A stretch of DNA of 13,752 nucleotides from Candidatus Roizmanbacteria bacterium RIFCSPLOWO2_01_FULL_44_13. GTDB taxonomy: Bacteria; Patescibacteriota; Microgenomatia; UBA1406; GWC2-37-13. This document shows positions 1-6,108 of this stretch, in pieces. The stretch's first letter is position 1, and each line of letters opens with the position of its first letter. Both the position numbers and the translations under genes were made by a program. The stretch spans positions 11,470-25,221 of the forward strand of contig MGAT01000017.1 in the NCBI GenBank assembly GCA_001789855.1, read 5' to 3'. The notes under the pieces are model-generated. The model was given only the letters and a program-made list of their open reading frames with translations. It was not told where the DNA came from and ran no database searches.

Positions 1-276
1 TTTGCTTAAGTAATAACAGCTGCCGACTCCGTAAGCCAATAATCTTTTCATAAATAATTCCGGCGTCGGGGCCAGATATAATTTTTGGCTTTTATCTAAA
101 AACCTGTGTTCGGTTTCAAAAACTTCCATGTAAGACTCGGGAATGAGAGCGGGTGACAAAATCGGCAGGTCGGTCTTCAAATAGCTCTGTTTCTTCAAAA
201 AAATTTCCACCTTCTCTTGGATGCGGAGATATTTTTTGTAGTTTTTAAGATTTTCTGCGTTGGTATCAATTTTCAT
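1..276 (-). CDS. Class II aminoacyl-tRNA synthetase-like protein, EpmA/GenX type (N-terminal part, cut by window edge)
   Basis: Reading the minus strand from ATG at 276 gives 92 codons with no stop up to the left edge, so the 3' part is missing. Residues 31-45 (YLKTDLPILSPAL) resemble class II motif 1 with its conserved proline. Residues 68-81 (YLAPTPELFMKRLL) match the 'SPE-x-x-MKRLL' segment of lysyl-tRNA synthetases and of the EF-P lysyltransferase EpmA. Motif 1 comes only about 30 residues from the N-terminus, leaving no room for the anticodon-binding OB domain of a true LysRS. This favours the short EpmA/GenX form, which attaches (beta-)lysine to elongation factor P. Motifs 2 and 3 lie outside the window, so substrate and activity cannot be judged. 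No efp or epmB is in view. No Shine-Dalgarno is seen. The gene diverges from the 294 gene with only 17 bp between the start codons. Confidence 0.8.
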   Translation of the reverse strand, partial: MKIDTNAENLKNYKKYLRIQEKVEIFLKKQSYLKTDLPILSPALIPESYMEVFETEHRFLDKSQKLYLAPTPELFMKRLLAYGVGSCYYLSK

Positions 277-293
277 TCTTTATTTTCTCATTT

Positions 294-584
294 ATGGAGC
301 TATTTCACAATAAGACTAATCAAACTTATAATATGAACCTATATATGACCCGTGGTGATCGACCAGAACTGATTATTGCCGGTGATCCGCGCGGTGAAAC
401 GCGCGAGGCAAGAGCCTTTTCAAATTGGACAGTCTTAAATGCAATATCAATTATTCTTAGACTCAATGGAGAATATTACATTAATAAAGGCGTAAAACTT
501 TCAGAAAAACAAATCAAAAGAAGAGAGGCGGAAAGACATGCTCTTGAACAAAAATATCCTTCTTTTAATCTGTATAAACAATGA
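294..584 (+). CDS. Small hypothetical protein, 96 aa
   Basis: I do not recognise a family. The product is soluble, with no signal peptide or membrane segment. It has a mixed N-terminal half (TRGDRPELIIAGDPRGE, residues 19-35), a hydrophobic stretch around residues 42-57, and a basic/charged C-terminus (SEKQIKRREAERHALEQK, residues 70-87) likely to be helical. The gene sits alone: it diverges from the aaRS-like gene 17 bp away, and its TGA stop is one base from the dnaJ stop on the other strand. There is no Shine-Dalgarno. A weak -10-like TATTTT at 281-286 ends 7 nt before the ATG, which would fit a leaderless start. A perfect TATAAT at 327-332 inside the frame could instead serve a shorter product starting at ATG 345 (79 aa). 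Intactness of the frame and protein-like composition support a real gene, but no homology is recognised. Confidence 0.55.
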   Translation: MELFHNKTNQTYNMNLYMTRGDRPELIIAGDPRGETREARAFSNWTVLNAISIILRLNGEYYINKGVKLSEKQIKRREAERHALEQKYPSFNLYKQ

Positions 585-585
585 C

Positions 586-1461
586 TTAGTCTGAAGTGTT
601 TTTTAATTCCTCCAAAATCTTTTTTGTCTTATGCGAGATCCTTTCCGGCACGGCGATTTTATAAATAACATACTGGTCGCCGCGTCTATTTGAATTGGGG
701 AAAGGCACACCTTGGCCGTGCAGTCTGACGGTTGTTCCCGGCTGTGTTCCCGGTCTGACTTTAAGGCGAACTGGGCTATCGATTGTTTCCACTTCAACGA
801 CACCTCCCAAGACCGCCGTCGGGTAGGAAATTTCCTGTTCGAGATAAATGTCCTGACCCTGGCGCTTAAAACTTTTGTGCGGCCTGACCCGGACTTGGAG
901 GTCGAAGTCGGAAAACCTAATGATCATTCCGTCGTCGACCCCGGCCGGAATCCTGATAGTTTTTTTGTCGCCTTTGACGACGGTTTCTTTTTGCACGCCG
1001 TGGACGGCTTCCTCAAAACTTATTGTGATTTGAAAAACTTCCCTTGGCTGGCGCCTTCCCCCTCTTGAAAACGGCGACTGAAAACCGAAAAACTGTTCGA
1101 AGATGTCAAACGGGTCGGAAAATCCCCCGAAGTCGAAGTTCTCAAAAGGATTGCCTTCGCCGCCGAAGTTGGTATAAACCTTAAATGGTCCCTGCTGATA
1201 GTATTGTCCCCCGGCGCCGGCCGGTCCGCCGCCAGGCGCGTTACCTTTAAAGGCCGATTCACCGTACTGGTTATACATCTCTCGCTTCTGCGGGTTCGAT
1301 AGAACTTCGAAGGCTTTGTTTATTTCTTTGAATTTTTCGTGAGCGACGGGGGATTTATTGCGGTCCGGATGCCACTTGAGAGCCTGCTTACGATAAGCTG
1401 TTTTTATCTCATGGTCAGACGCGTTTTTACCAACGCCGAGGACTTCATAATAATCAGCCAT
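586..1461 (-). CDS. dnaJ: DnaJ/CbpA-type J-domain co-chaperone without zinc finger
   Basis: A 291-aa Hsp40 that stimulates the DnaK ATPase and delivers substrates. The J-domain spans residues about 4-68 with the catalytic HPD at 31-33 and the [16 protein letters not shown] helix. A Gly/Phe-rich linker follows (about 69-140, with repeated [14 protein letters not shown] and SPF). The two-lobed C-terminal substrate-binding domain runs from about 143 ([13 protein letters not shown]) to the end, including a [23 protein letters not shown] stretch split over its second lobe. The four CxxCxGxG zinc-binding repeats of canonical DnaJ are absent, so this is a type II (CbpA/DnaJB-like) protein although it sits in the dnaK operon. 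It is the last gene of hrcA-grpE-dnaK-dnaJ, 5 bp after the dnaK stop, with no clear Shine-Dalgarno, so coupling to dnaK translation is likely. Its stop is one base from that of the convergent gene, leaving no room for a dedicated terminator. Confidence 0.95.
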   Translation of the reverse strand: MADYYEVLGVGKNASDHEIKTAYRKQALKWHPDRNKSPVAHEKFKEINKAFEVLSNPQKREMYNQYGESAFKGNAPGGGPAGAGGQYYQQGPFKVYTNFGGEGNPFENFDFGGFSDPFDIFEQFFGFQSPFSRGGRRQPREVFQITISFEEAVHGVQKETVVKGDKKTIRIPAGVDDGMIIRFSDFDLQVRVRPHKSFKRQGQDIYLEQEISYPTAVLGGVVEVETIDSPVRLKVRPGTQPGTTVRLHGQGVPFPNSNRRGDQYVIYKIAVPERISHKTKKILEELKNTSD

Positions 1462-1466
1462 AACAA

Positions 1467-3362
1467 TTAGTTTACCACTTCCCCTTCTTCTACTTTATCC
1501 TTTTTTTTGTCCTCCGCCGCTTTTTCATCTTTGGGCGGCTGTTGACCCGGCGGCCTAGGTTGTCCCTGCTGACCCTGATACATTGCCTGGCCGATTTTCT
1601 GCAAGGAGTCGGACAGTTCCCGAGTCTTGGCTTCCATTTCTTCCTTGGTTCCGCGACCTATGGCGTCTTTCAGCTCTTTGATTTTCCCTTGGACTTCCTC
1701 TTTAACTTTGGCGTCGACTTTATCTCCGGCATCTTTCAATGCCTTCTCGGAGGTGTAAACCAATTGATCGGCTTTATTCTTTACTTCTATCTTTTCCTTT
1801 TCTTCCTTGTCTTTGTCGGCGTTTTTCTCCGCTTCTTCTTTCATCTTTTCTATCTCTTCTTTGTTTAGTCCTGTCGAGCCGGTAATCTTTATCCCTTGGC
1901 TCTTTCCGGAGGCTTTGTCTTTGGCCGTTACCGACAAAATTCCCGAGGCGTCGATGTCAAAGGCAACTTCAATTTGCGGCACACCCCGGGGAGCCGGCGG
2001 GATTCCGTCCAAGACAAATTGCCCAAGGGATTTGTTGTCGCGTGCCATTGGGCGCTCGCCCTGGAGGACGTGAATCTCAACCTGGGTTTGATTGTCTCCG
2101 GCGGTCGAGAACGTTTCCATCTTTTCGGTCGGAATCGTGGTGTTTCTGGTAATCAAAGGCGTCATTACTCCGCCCAAGGTTTCAACACCCAAGGTCAATG
2201 GAGTAACGTCCAAAAGGACGACGTCTTTGGTTTCGCCGGTCAAAACTCCGGCTTGGACGGCCGCGCCGACGGCGACGACCTCGTCCGGATTCACCGACTT
2301 ATTCGGTTCCTTGCCAAAGAATTTTTTCACTTCGGCGACGACCAAAGGCATTCTCGTCATTCCGCCCACCAAAACCACTTCATTAATTTTTGACGTGTCG
2401 ACTTTGGCGTCTTTCAGACAGGCCTTGACCGATTCAAAGGTTTTCGTGACGAGGTGTCCGATGAGAGACTCGAGCTTTGCCCTCGTCAATTTCATCACCA
2501 AATGCAGGGGTTGTCCATCCCTTACCGTTATAAACGGCAGGTTGATTTCGGACTCCATGCTCGTCGACAGTTCTATCTTGGCTTTTTCTGCCGCGTCTCT
2601 TAATCGCTGCAATGCTTGCGGATCCTTTTTCAAATCAATCGCATTTTCTTTTTTGAACTCCGAAGCGATGTGATCCAAAATCACCTTGTCGAAATCGTCT
2701 CCACCCAAATGGGTGTCGCCGTTGGTCGCTTTTACCTGGAAAACTCCCTCGCCAAGTTCCAATACGGTAATGTCAAAAGTCCCACCACCCAAGTCGTAGA
2801 CGGCAATCGTGTGGGCATGCTTTTTATCGAGCCCATAGGCAAGAGAGGAGGCGGTCGGCTCGTTTATGATACGAACCACCTCGAGCCCGGCGATTTCGCC
2901 CGCCTGCTTGGTTGCCTGGCGTTGGGCGTCGTCAAAATATGCCGGAACGGTGATGACCGCTTTCTCGACTTTTTCTCCCAAGTACGCTTCGGCATCAGCC
3001 TTGATTTTTTGCAAAATCATCGCCGAAATTTCCTGCGGAGTGTAAGTTTTGCCTTCGACCTCAACGACAACCATGTCGTCCCGACCGGCCTTGATGGTAT
3101 AAGGGAGCCACTTGCGGTCCATCTCAACGGAGGAATCAGAGTAGCGCCTTCCCATCAATCTTTTAATCGAGAAAATGGTGTTTTTTGGATTGACGACCAT
3201 TTGGCGTTTGGCGACGTCGCCGACGATCCGTTTTACCGGGTCAACGACAGAAGGAATAACATTACGGCCTTCTGCCGAATGAATCACCTTCGGCTTTCCA
3301 CCTTCCATAACAGCGACGCACGAGTTGGTTGTTCCCAGATCGATTCCTATTATTTTTGCCAT
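1467..3362 (-). CDS. dnaK: Molecular chaperone DnaK (Hsp70)
   Basis: A 631-aa, full-length Hsp70, the ATP-dependent folding chaperone of the cytoplasm. The nucleotide-binding domain has the phosphate-1 loop IDLGTTNS (7-14), the NEPTA motif (168-171 region), the phosphate-2 loop DLGGGTFD (190-197) and the adenosine-site [10 protein letters not shown]. The interdomain linker is [13 protein letters not shown], near residue 385. The substrate-binding beta-domain carries the TIPTEK and [20 protein letters not shown] motifs. A lysine/glutamate-rich helical lid follows, then a Gln/Pro/Gly-rich tail ([15 protein letters not shown]). The C-terminus ends EEGEVVN rather than the EEVDxK-like ending of E. 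coli DnaK. The gene lies 26 bp downstream of grpE, the longest gap in the operon, and that gap contains a perfect AT palindrome. No Shine-Dalgarno is visible before the ATG. Confidence 0.98.
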   Translation of the reverse strand: MAKIIGIDLGTTNSCVAVMEGGKPKVIHSAEGRNVIPSVVDPVKRIVGDVAKRQMVVNPKNTIFSIKRLMGRRYSDSSVEMDRKWLPYTIKAGRDDMVVVEVEGKTYTPQEISAMILQKIKADAEAYLGEKVEKAVITVPAYFDDAQRQATKQAGEIAGLEVVRIINEPTASSLAYGLDKKHAHTIAVYDLGGGTFDITVLELGEGVFQVKATNGDTHLGGDDFDKVILDHIASEFKKENAIDLKKDPQALQRLRDAAEKAKIELSTSMESEINLPFITVRDGQPLHLVMKLTRAKLESLIGHLVTKTFESVKACLKDAKVDTSKINEVVLVGGMTRMPLVVAEVKKFFGKEPNKSVNPDEVVAVGAAVQAGVLTGETKDVVLLDVTPLTLGVETLGGVMTPLITRNTTIPTEKMETFSTAGDNQTQVEIHVLQGERPMARDNKSLGQFVLDGIPPAPRGVPQIEVAFDIDASGILSVTAKDKASGKSQGIKITGSTGLNKEEIEKMKEEAEKNADKDKEEKEKIEVKNKADQLVYTSEKALKDAGDKVDAKVKEEVQGKIKELKDAIGRGTKEEMEAKTRELSDSLQKIGQAMYQGQQGQPRPPGQQPPKDEKAAEDKKKDKVEEGEVVN

Positions 3363-3364
3363 AG

Positions 3365-3380
3365 TATTTAAATTTAAATA
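3365..3380. repeat. Perfect 16-bp AT palindrome in the grpE-dnaK gap
   Basis: TATTTAAATTTAAATA equals its own reverse complement. It fills most of the 26-bp gap and ends 2 bp before the dnaK ATG on the minus strand. It may be a protein-binding site, a weak internal -10 region or simply AT-rich chance sequence; it would keep the dnaK start region unpaired with other RNA if it forms a local hairpin. Confidence 0.5.
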
Positions 3381-3388
3381 ATAAACTT

Positions 3389-3844
3389 TTAATTAACTCT
3401 TTTGCTCACTTTTACTTGAGCTACCCTCAATATTTTTTCTTCTAATTTATACCCTTTTCTTAAAACTTCAACTACTTGATTGTCTTTTTCTCCAGCCACC
3501 ATTTCTACCGCCTCGGCTAGATGCGGATTAAATTCCTTGTTCAAAACTTCTACTTCCACGAGACCCTTCTCCTTTAAAATTGCCTCCAATTGATTCTTGG
3601 CTAATTTCAGTCCTTCGTCTTTGACAAATATTTCTGCCGCATCCAGTGTGTCCAAGAATGGCAGCAGGCGCAAAATTAAATGGCTGTTGGCGGATTTAAT
3701 AAGAGATTGCCTTTCTTCTCTCGTTTTTTTCTCCAAATTCTGGTAATCCGCCAGCGCCCGCAAATACTTGTTTTTGTACTCTTCTACCTGTTTTTTAAAC
3801 TGCTCTATTTCTAATTTATTGCTGTCTTTTTTTTGATTTTTCAT
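3389..3844 (-). CDS. grpE: GrpE nucleotide-exchange factor
   Basis: A 151-aa GrpE, the dimeric co-chaperone that drives ADP release from DnaK. An N-terminal charged coiled coil (about 8-60, [20 protein letters not shown]) leads into the family's [10 protein letters not shown] segment. A four-helix region ([14 protein letters not shown], 58-71) follows, then a C-terminal beta-domain with the GrpE signature in the form [17 protein letters not shown] (about 130-146). The protein is shorter than E. coli GrpE (197 aa), mainly because the disordered N-terminal extension is trimmed. The ATG at 3844 is 2 bp past the hrcA TAA. AAGG about ten bases upstream, inside the end of hrcA, is the only ribosome-binding hint. 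It belongs to the CIRCE-controlled operon. Confidence 0.95.
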   Translation of the reverse strand: MKNQKKDSNKLEIEQFKKQVEEYKNKYLRALADYQNLEKKTREERQSLIKSANSHLILRLLPFLDTLDAAEIFVKDEGLKLAKNQLEAILKEKGLVEVEVLNKEFNPHLAEAVEMVAGEKDNQVVEVLRKGYKLEEKILRVAQVKVSKRVN

Positions 3845-3846
3845 CG

Positions 3847-4587
3847 TTATTGACCTTGTTCTTTGATAATGTCGCCAATTAATTTTGAAAAGTATCTTAT
3901 TTGGGGAATGATTTCCTCATAGTACATTCTTTTCGGCCCGACCACCCCGACAATCCCTTTAATTTTGCCGCCTTCAAACTCGCCCCAAACGCTGGCTAAA
4001 TTGTCAAAGGCCGAATCGTGAAAATCTTCTGCTCCGAGTATACACATTACTTCGTCTTCGATGGCGTTAAAATCATTCAGAATCCTATCCCAAAAACTAT
4101 ACTCGTCGAGTCTTCCGAAAAGAGTCCGGGAAAGATTTAAATCAAAAAATTCCGGCTCGGTCAATAGATTGGCGACTCCGGAATAATAAAGGTCGCCCAA
4201 ATTGGTTGTCGCGAGAGACAAGAGTCCGGTTTTTTGGGAAAGAACCTTGGTCGCCTGGGAAAGCAATCGGTGCGCTTCCTCGCGCTCGTCCCAGATGCTG
4301 TTTTTGTAGGCGACTTCGTCGGTTGTGGAAAGTTCCTTTTGTTTCATCAGGTGCTTGATGTAAAAACGAAAACCCTTTGCGGACGGAATCCGGCCCGAGG
4401 AAAAATGGGTTTTCTTGAGATAACCCTTTTTAGCCAGCTCGACCATTTCATTCCTGATGGTCGCCGGCGACACTCCGAGCTTGTATTTTTTCTCAAGGAT
4501 GTCGCTCCCGACCGCCACTCCCGTTTCCGAATATTCCTTTATAATGGTCCTCAGGATGTCGACCTGTCTTTGAGTCAAATCTTCCAT
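3847..4587 (-). CDS. hrcA: Heat-inducible transcription repressor HrcA (short form)
   Basis: Repressor of class I heat-shock genes, which binds CIRCE and depends on GroEL in well-studied bacteria. The N-terminal winged helix (about 1-75) contains TQRQVDILRTIIKEYSETG and SPATIRNEMVELAKKGYL, the recognition-helix region. The GRIPSAKGFRFYI segment is the conserved HrcA 'GR-P-KG-R-Y' signature. The C-terminal GAF-like part ends with VGVVGPKRMYYEEIIPQIRYFSKLI, the usual HrcA terminus. At 246 aa it is about 90 residues shorter than typical HrcA (about 340). Both ends are conserved, so the loss is internal, probably the dimerising inserted domain. I chose ATG 4587. A TTG three codons upstream (4596) is in frame, but it touches the predicted -10 box and falls in the operator. 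First gene of the operon; autoregulation through the overlapping CIRCE is expected. Confidence 0.93.
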   Translation of the reverse strand: MEDLTQRQVDILRTIIKEYSETGVAVGSDILEKKYKLGVSPATIRNEMVELAKKGYLKKTHFSSGRIPSAKGFRFYIKHLMKQKELSTTDEVAYKNSIWDEREEAHRLLSQATKVLSQKTGLLSLATTNLGDLYYSGVANLLTEPEFFDLNLSRTLFGRLDEYSFWDRILNDFNAIEDEVMCILGAEDFHDSAFDNLASVWGEFEGGKIKGIVGVVGPKRMYYEEIIPQIRYFSKLIGDIIKEQGQ

Positions 4588-4589
4588 AT

Positions 4590-4616
4590 TTAGCAATCTT
4601 AAACTATCTCTGCTAA
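4590..4616 (-). promoter_or_regulatory. Degenerate CIRCE operator (HrcA binding site)
   Basis: The 27-bp element has 9-bp arms separated by exactly 9 bp. On the minus strand the arms read TTAGCAGAG and GATTGCTAA. The CIRCE consensus is TTAGCACTC-N9-GAGTGCTAA. The outer six bases of both arms are perfect. The right arm has one mismatch and the inner three bases of the left arm all differ. It lies 2 bp before the hrcA ATG and covers part of the spacer and all of the -10 box of the hrcA promoter, so repressor binding would directly block RNA polymerase. Position, spacing and neighbouring hrcA make the call strong despite the degenerate inner bases. Confidence 0.88.
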
Positions 4617-4624
4617 AATGTCAA
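4596..4624 (-). promoter_or_regulatory. Core promoter of the hrcA-grpE-dnaK-dnaJ operon
   Basis: On the minus strand a perfect -35 TTGACA (4624-4619) is followed by a 17-bp spacer and a -10 TAAGAT (4601-4596; four of six consensus bases). The -10 ends 8 nt before the ATG at 4587, so transcription should start within about two bases of the start codon, giving a leaderless or nearly leaderless mRNA. CIRCE is embedded in the spacer and -10. Confidence 0.75.
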
Positions 4625-4711
4625 GACCAAATTACATAAAACCCTCGATACCGTATTTCTCGTCTCGCCAGCTGGTGGACTCAAAATAGGTATCTGCGGG
4701 ATTTGTATTGA
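4625..4711. other. Divergent intergenic spacer hrcA/nfo with long-range inverted repeat
   Basis: Between the two divergent promoters lies an 87-bp stretch without a supportable gene. GATACC (4647-4652) pairs with GGTATC (4689-4694). CCC at 4642-4644 and GGG at 4698-4700 extend the arms with an asymmetric bulge. Between the arms is a smaller stem around the CCAGCTGG palindrome. The region could form a branched structure as RNA or DNA, but no transcript is evident. Confidence 0.35.
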
Positions 4712-4722
4712 TATAATTTAGT
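4709..4722 (+). promoter_or_regulatory. Extended -10 promoter of nfo, predicted leaderless
   Basis: TGATATAAT (4709-4717) is a perfect extended -10 (TGnTATAAT). The hexamer ends 5 nt before the nfo ATG at 4723, so the expected start of transcription falls on or next to the A of the ATG. No recognisable -35 is present at 17 bp, as is common for extended -10 promoters. There is no Shine-Dalgarno and no room for one. Confidence 0.7.
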
Positions 4723-5562
4723 ATGGTTAAATTAGGCGCACATTTGTCAATTGCCGGCGGATACGCAAAAGCAATCGAAAGAATTAATAATATCGGCGGC
4801 AACTGCCTGCAGATTTTTTCTTCTTCCCCGCGCGGTTGGAGTTTTGCCCGAAGTGAGGTGGAACAAATCAAATTGTTTGTCGAGGCAAAAACAAAGTCTA
4901 AAATCGACCCTGTTTATTTCCACGCTTCTTATTTGGTAAACCTCGCCGACGGGGGCAGGATCGGACATCTTTCAAAGACCTCTCTTATAGCCGAGCTCAA
5001 CCTAGCGCCCAAAATGCAAATCAAAGGGTCGATCGTCCACCTCGGTTCTTTTAAAGACGATAGATCTGAAGACAAATACAGAATATTAATAAAAAATATA
5101 AAGGAAATTCTTGAAAAAACTCCGAATGATTCGTTTTTCATCATCGAAAACGCCGGCAATCGGAAAATCGGCCAGACTCTCGAAGAAATAAAAAAAATCA
5201 TCGATGATGTTGGCTCCGAGCGCCTAAAAATTTGTCTCGATACCTGTCATTTATTCTCAAACGGTTACCGTTTTTCTAACAATGAAGAACTTGGGGCATT
5301 TCTTAAAAAATTGTCCACCTTAAAAATATTCGACAGATTGGAAATCTGGCACGTCAACGACAGCCGCGATCCTTTTAACTCCGGTCGCGATCGCCACGAA
5401 AATATCGGAGAGGGCATGATCGGAAGCGAAGAGTTTAAAACCCTCCTCAACCACCCAAAAACAAAGAATTATCCGTTTATAATTGAAACACCCGGGTTCG
5501 GGGGCGTTGGGCCGGACAAGAAAAATTTGGACATTTTAAAATCGATGGTCTCAAAGACATGA
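4723..5562 (+). CDS. nfo: Endonuclease IV (AP endonuclease)
   Basis: A 279-aa TIM-barrel enzyme that cuts DNA 5' of abasic sites in base-excision repair, using three zinc ions. All nine family metal ligands can be aligned with E. coli Nfo: H67 (in FHASYLVNLA), H106 (HLGS), E142 (IIENAG), D173 and H176 (CLDTCH), H210 and D223/H225 (WHVNDS...GRDRHENIGEG), and E255 (IIETPG). The N-terminus (MVKLGAHLSIAGG) is the standard family start, and length is normal. The first gene after its own leaderless-type promoter, it overlaps the Nudix gene by ATGA, indicating co-transcription and translational coupling. It diverges from hrcA, but there is no sign that CIRCE, about 100 bp away, controls it. Confidence 0.97.
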   Translation: MVKLGAHLSIAGGYAKAIERINNIGGNCLQIFSSSPRGWSFARSEVEQIKLFVEAKTKSKIDPVYFHASYLVNLADGGRIGHLSKTSLIAELNLAPKMQIKGSIVHLGSFKDDRSEDKYRILIKNIKEILEKTPNDSFFIIENAGNRKIGQTLEEIKKIIDDVGSERLKICLDTCHLFSNGYRFSNNEELGAFLKKLSTLKIFDRLEIWHVNDSRDPFNSGRDRHENIGEGMIGSEEFKTLLNHPKTKNYPFIIETPGFGGVGPDKKNLDILKSMVSKT

Positions 5563-6101
5563 AAAACTATCAGGAAAAAATAAAACATGAGTTGCTGAAA
5601 TTTAAGAAATTGGGCGTCGACAAAAAAATTTATGAAAGATTCTTAAAGAAAATTTCCTCGACCGACCGGCTCACCAAAGAAGTCAATCTAGACGAACACA
5701 TTTGCGCTTTTTTTGTCCCCATCAACCGGAAAACAAAATCAATCTATCTGACACATCATATCAAGGCGGACGATTGGATTCCGCCCGGTGGCCATATCAA
5801 GCTCAACGAATATCCTATCGAAACCGTCATCAGAGAGTTTGAGGAGGAGCTGAGTCACAAAATAACCAAAGACCAAATCGAAATTTTCAATTTATCAGTT
5901 AAAGACGTCCGCGGTAATCCCCGCTCCCCCTGTCTTCTTCACTTTGACTTTTGGTATTTAGTCGATGTGCCAAAAATTAACTTTAACTTTTTGAAAAAGG
6001 AATTTTACGACGCCTATTGGCACAGTTTTGACGAAGCCCTTGGGAAAATAAAAACCCCGAAATACAATCAGATTATAAGAATTCTGAAAGAAGTAATATA
6101 A
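5559..6101 (+). CDS. Nudix hydrolase
   Basis: A 180-aa protein of the Nudix family, which hydrolyses nucleoside diphosphates linked to another moiety, usually with Mg2+. The Nudix box is at residues 78-100: G78-x5-E84-x7-R92-E93-F94-x-E96-E97, with all catalytic glutamates present. The final conserved Gly-hydrophobic pair is replaced by Ser99-His100. WIPPGGH just before it is typical of the fold's loop. Residues 1-45 form a charged helical N-terminus not needed for the fold. The substrate cannot be predicted. Translation begins in ATGA shared with the nfo stop, so it is probably made together with endonuclease IV. A nucleotide-pool or RNA-processing role is an inference only. Its TAA stop forms part of the -10 box for the next gene. 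Confidence 0.9.
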   Translation: MKNYQEKIKHELLKFKKLGVDKKIYERFLKKISSTDRLTKEVNLDEHICAFFVPINRKTKSIYLTHHIKADDWIPPGGHIKLNEYPIETVIREFEEELSHKITKDQIEIFNLSVKDVRGNPRSPCLLHFDFWYLVDVPKINFNFLKKEFYDAYWHSFDEALGKIKTPKYNQIIRILKEVI

Positions 6102-6108
6102 TTATTTA
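6097..6108 (+). promoter_or_regulatory. -10 box of the CCA-type gene, overlapping the upstream stop codon
   Basis: A perfect TATAAT at 6097-6102 shares bases with the TAA stop of the Nudix gene (6099-6101) and ends 6 nt before ATG 6109. This is the ideal distance for transcription to start at the A of the ATG. The only -35 candidate is a poor TTATAA at 6073-6078 with an 18-bp spacer. There is no Shine-Dalgarno before the ATG. Confidence 0.6.

Noticed and set aside
327..332. A perfect TATAAT as the promoter of the 294 gene.
   Set aside because: It lies inside the frame and directly abuts ATG 333; using it would need a start at ATG 345 with a 12-nt gap unlike the other units. It is kept only as an alternative.
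388..405. GC-rich hairpin CGCGCG-GTGAAA-CGCGCG as a terminator for dnaJ transcription.
   Set aside because: No U tract follows on either strand, it lies about 180 bp past the dnaJ stop, and it is inside the 294-584 coding frame.
1542..1868. Hydrophobic Leu/Phe-rich plus-strand frame that looks like a membrane protein.
   Set aside because: It is the antisense of the Lys/Glu-rich lid of DnaK; reverse complement of Lys/Glu codons yields Phe/Leu codons.
2616..3371. A 251-codon open frame on the plus strand opposite the dnaK 5' half.
   Set aside because: It mirrors dnaK codon constraints, has no family resemblance, no promoter or ribosome-binding site, and dnaK is certain.
4588..4596. TTG start for hrcA adding three residues.
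   Set aside because: The codon touches the predicted -10 and lies in the operator; the ATG at 4587 gives the normal HrcA start and fits the transcription start.
4660..4705. A tRNA-Leu(CAA)-like stretch: CTCAAAA looks like an anticodon loop near GGTATCTGCGGG.
   Set aside because: The flanking bases cannot form the five-pair anticodon stem, no acceptor stem or T-loop (GTTCRANNC) is found, and the -10 of nfo follows immediately.
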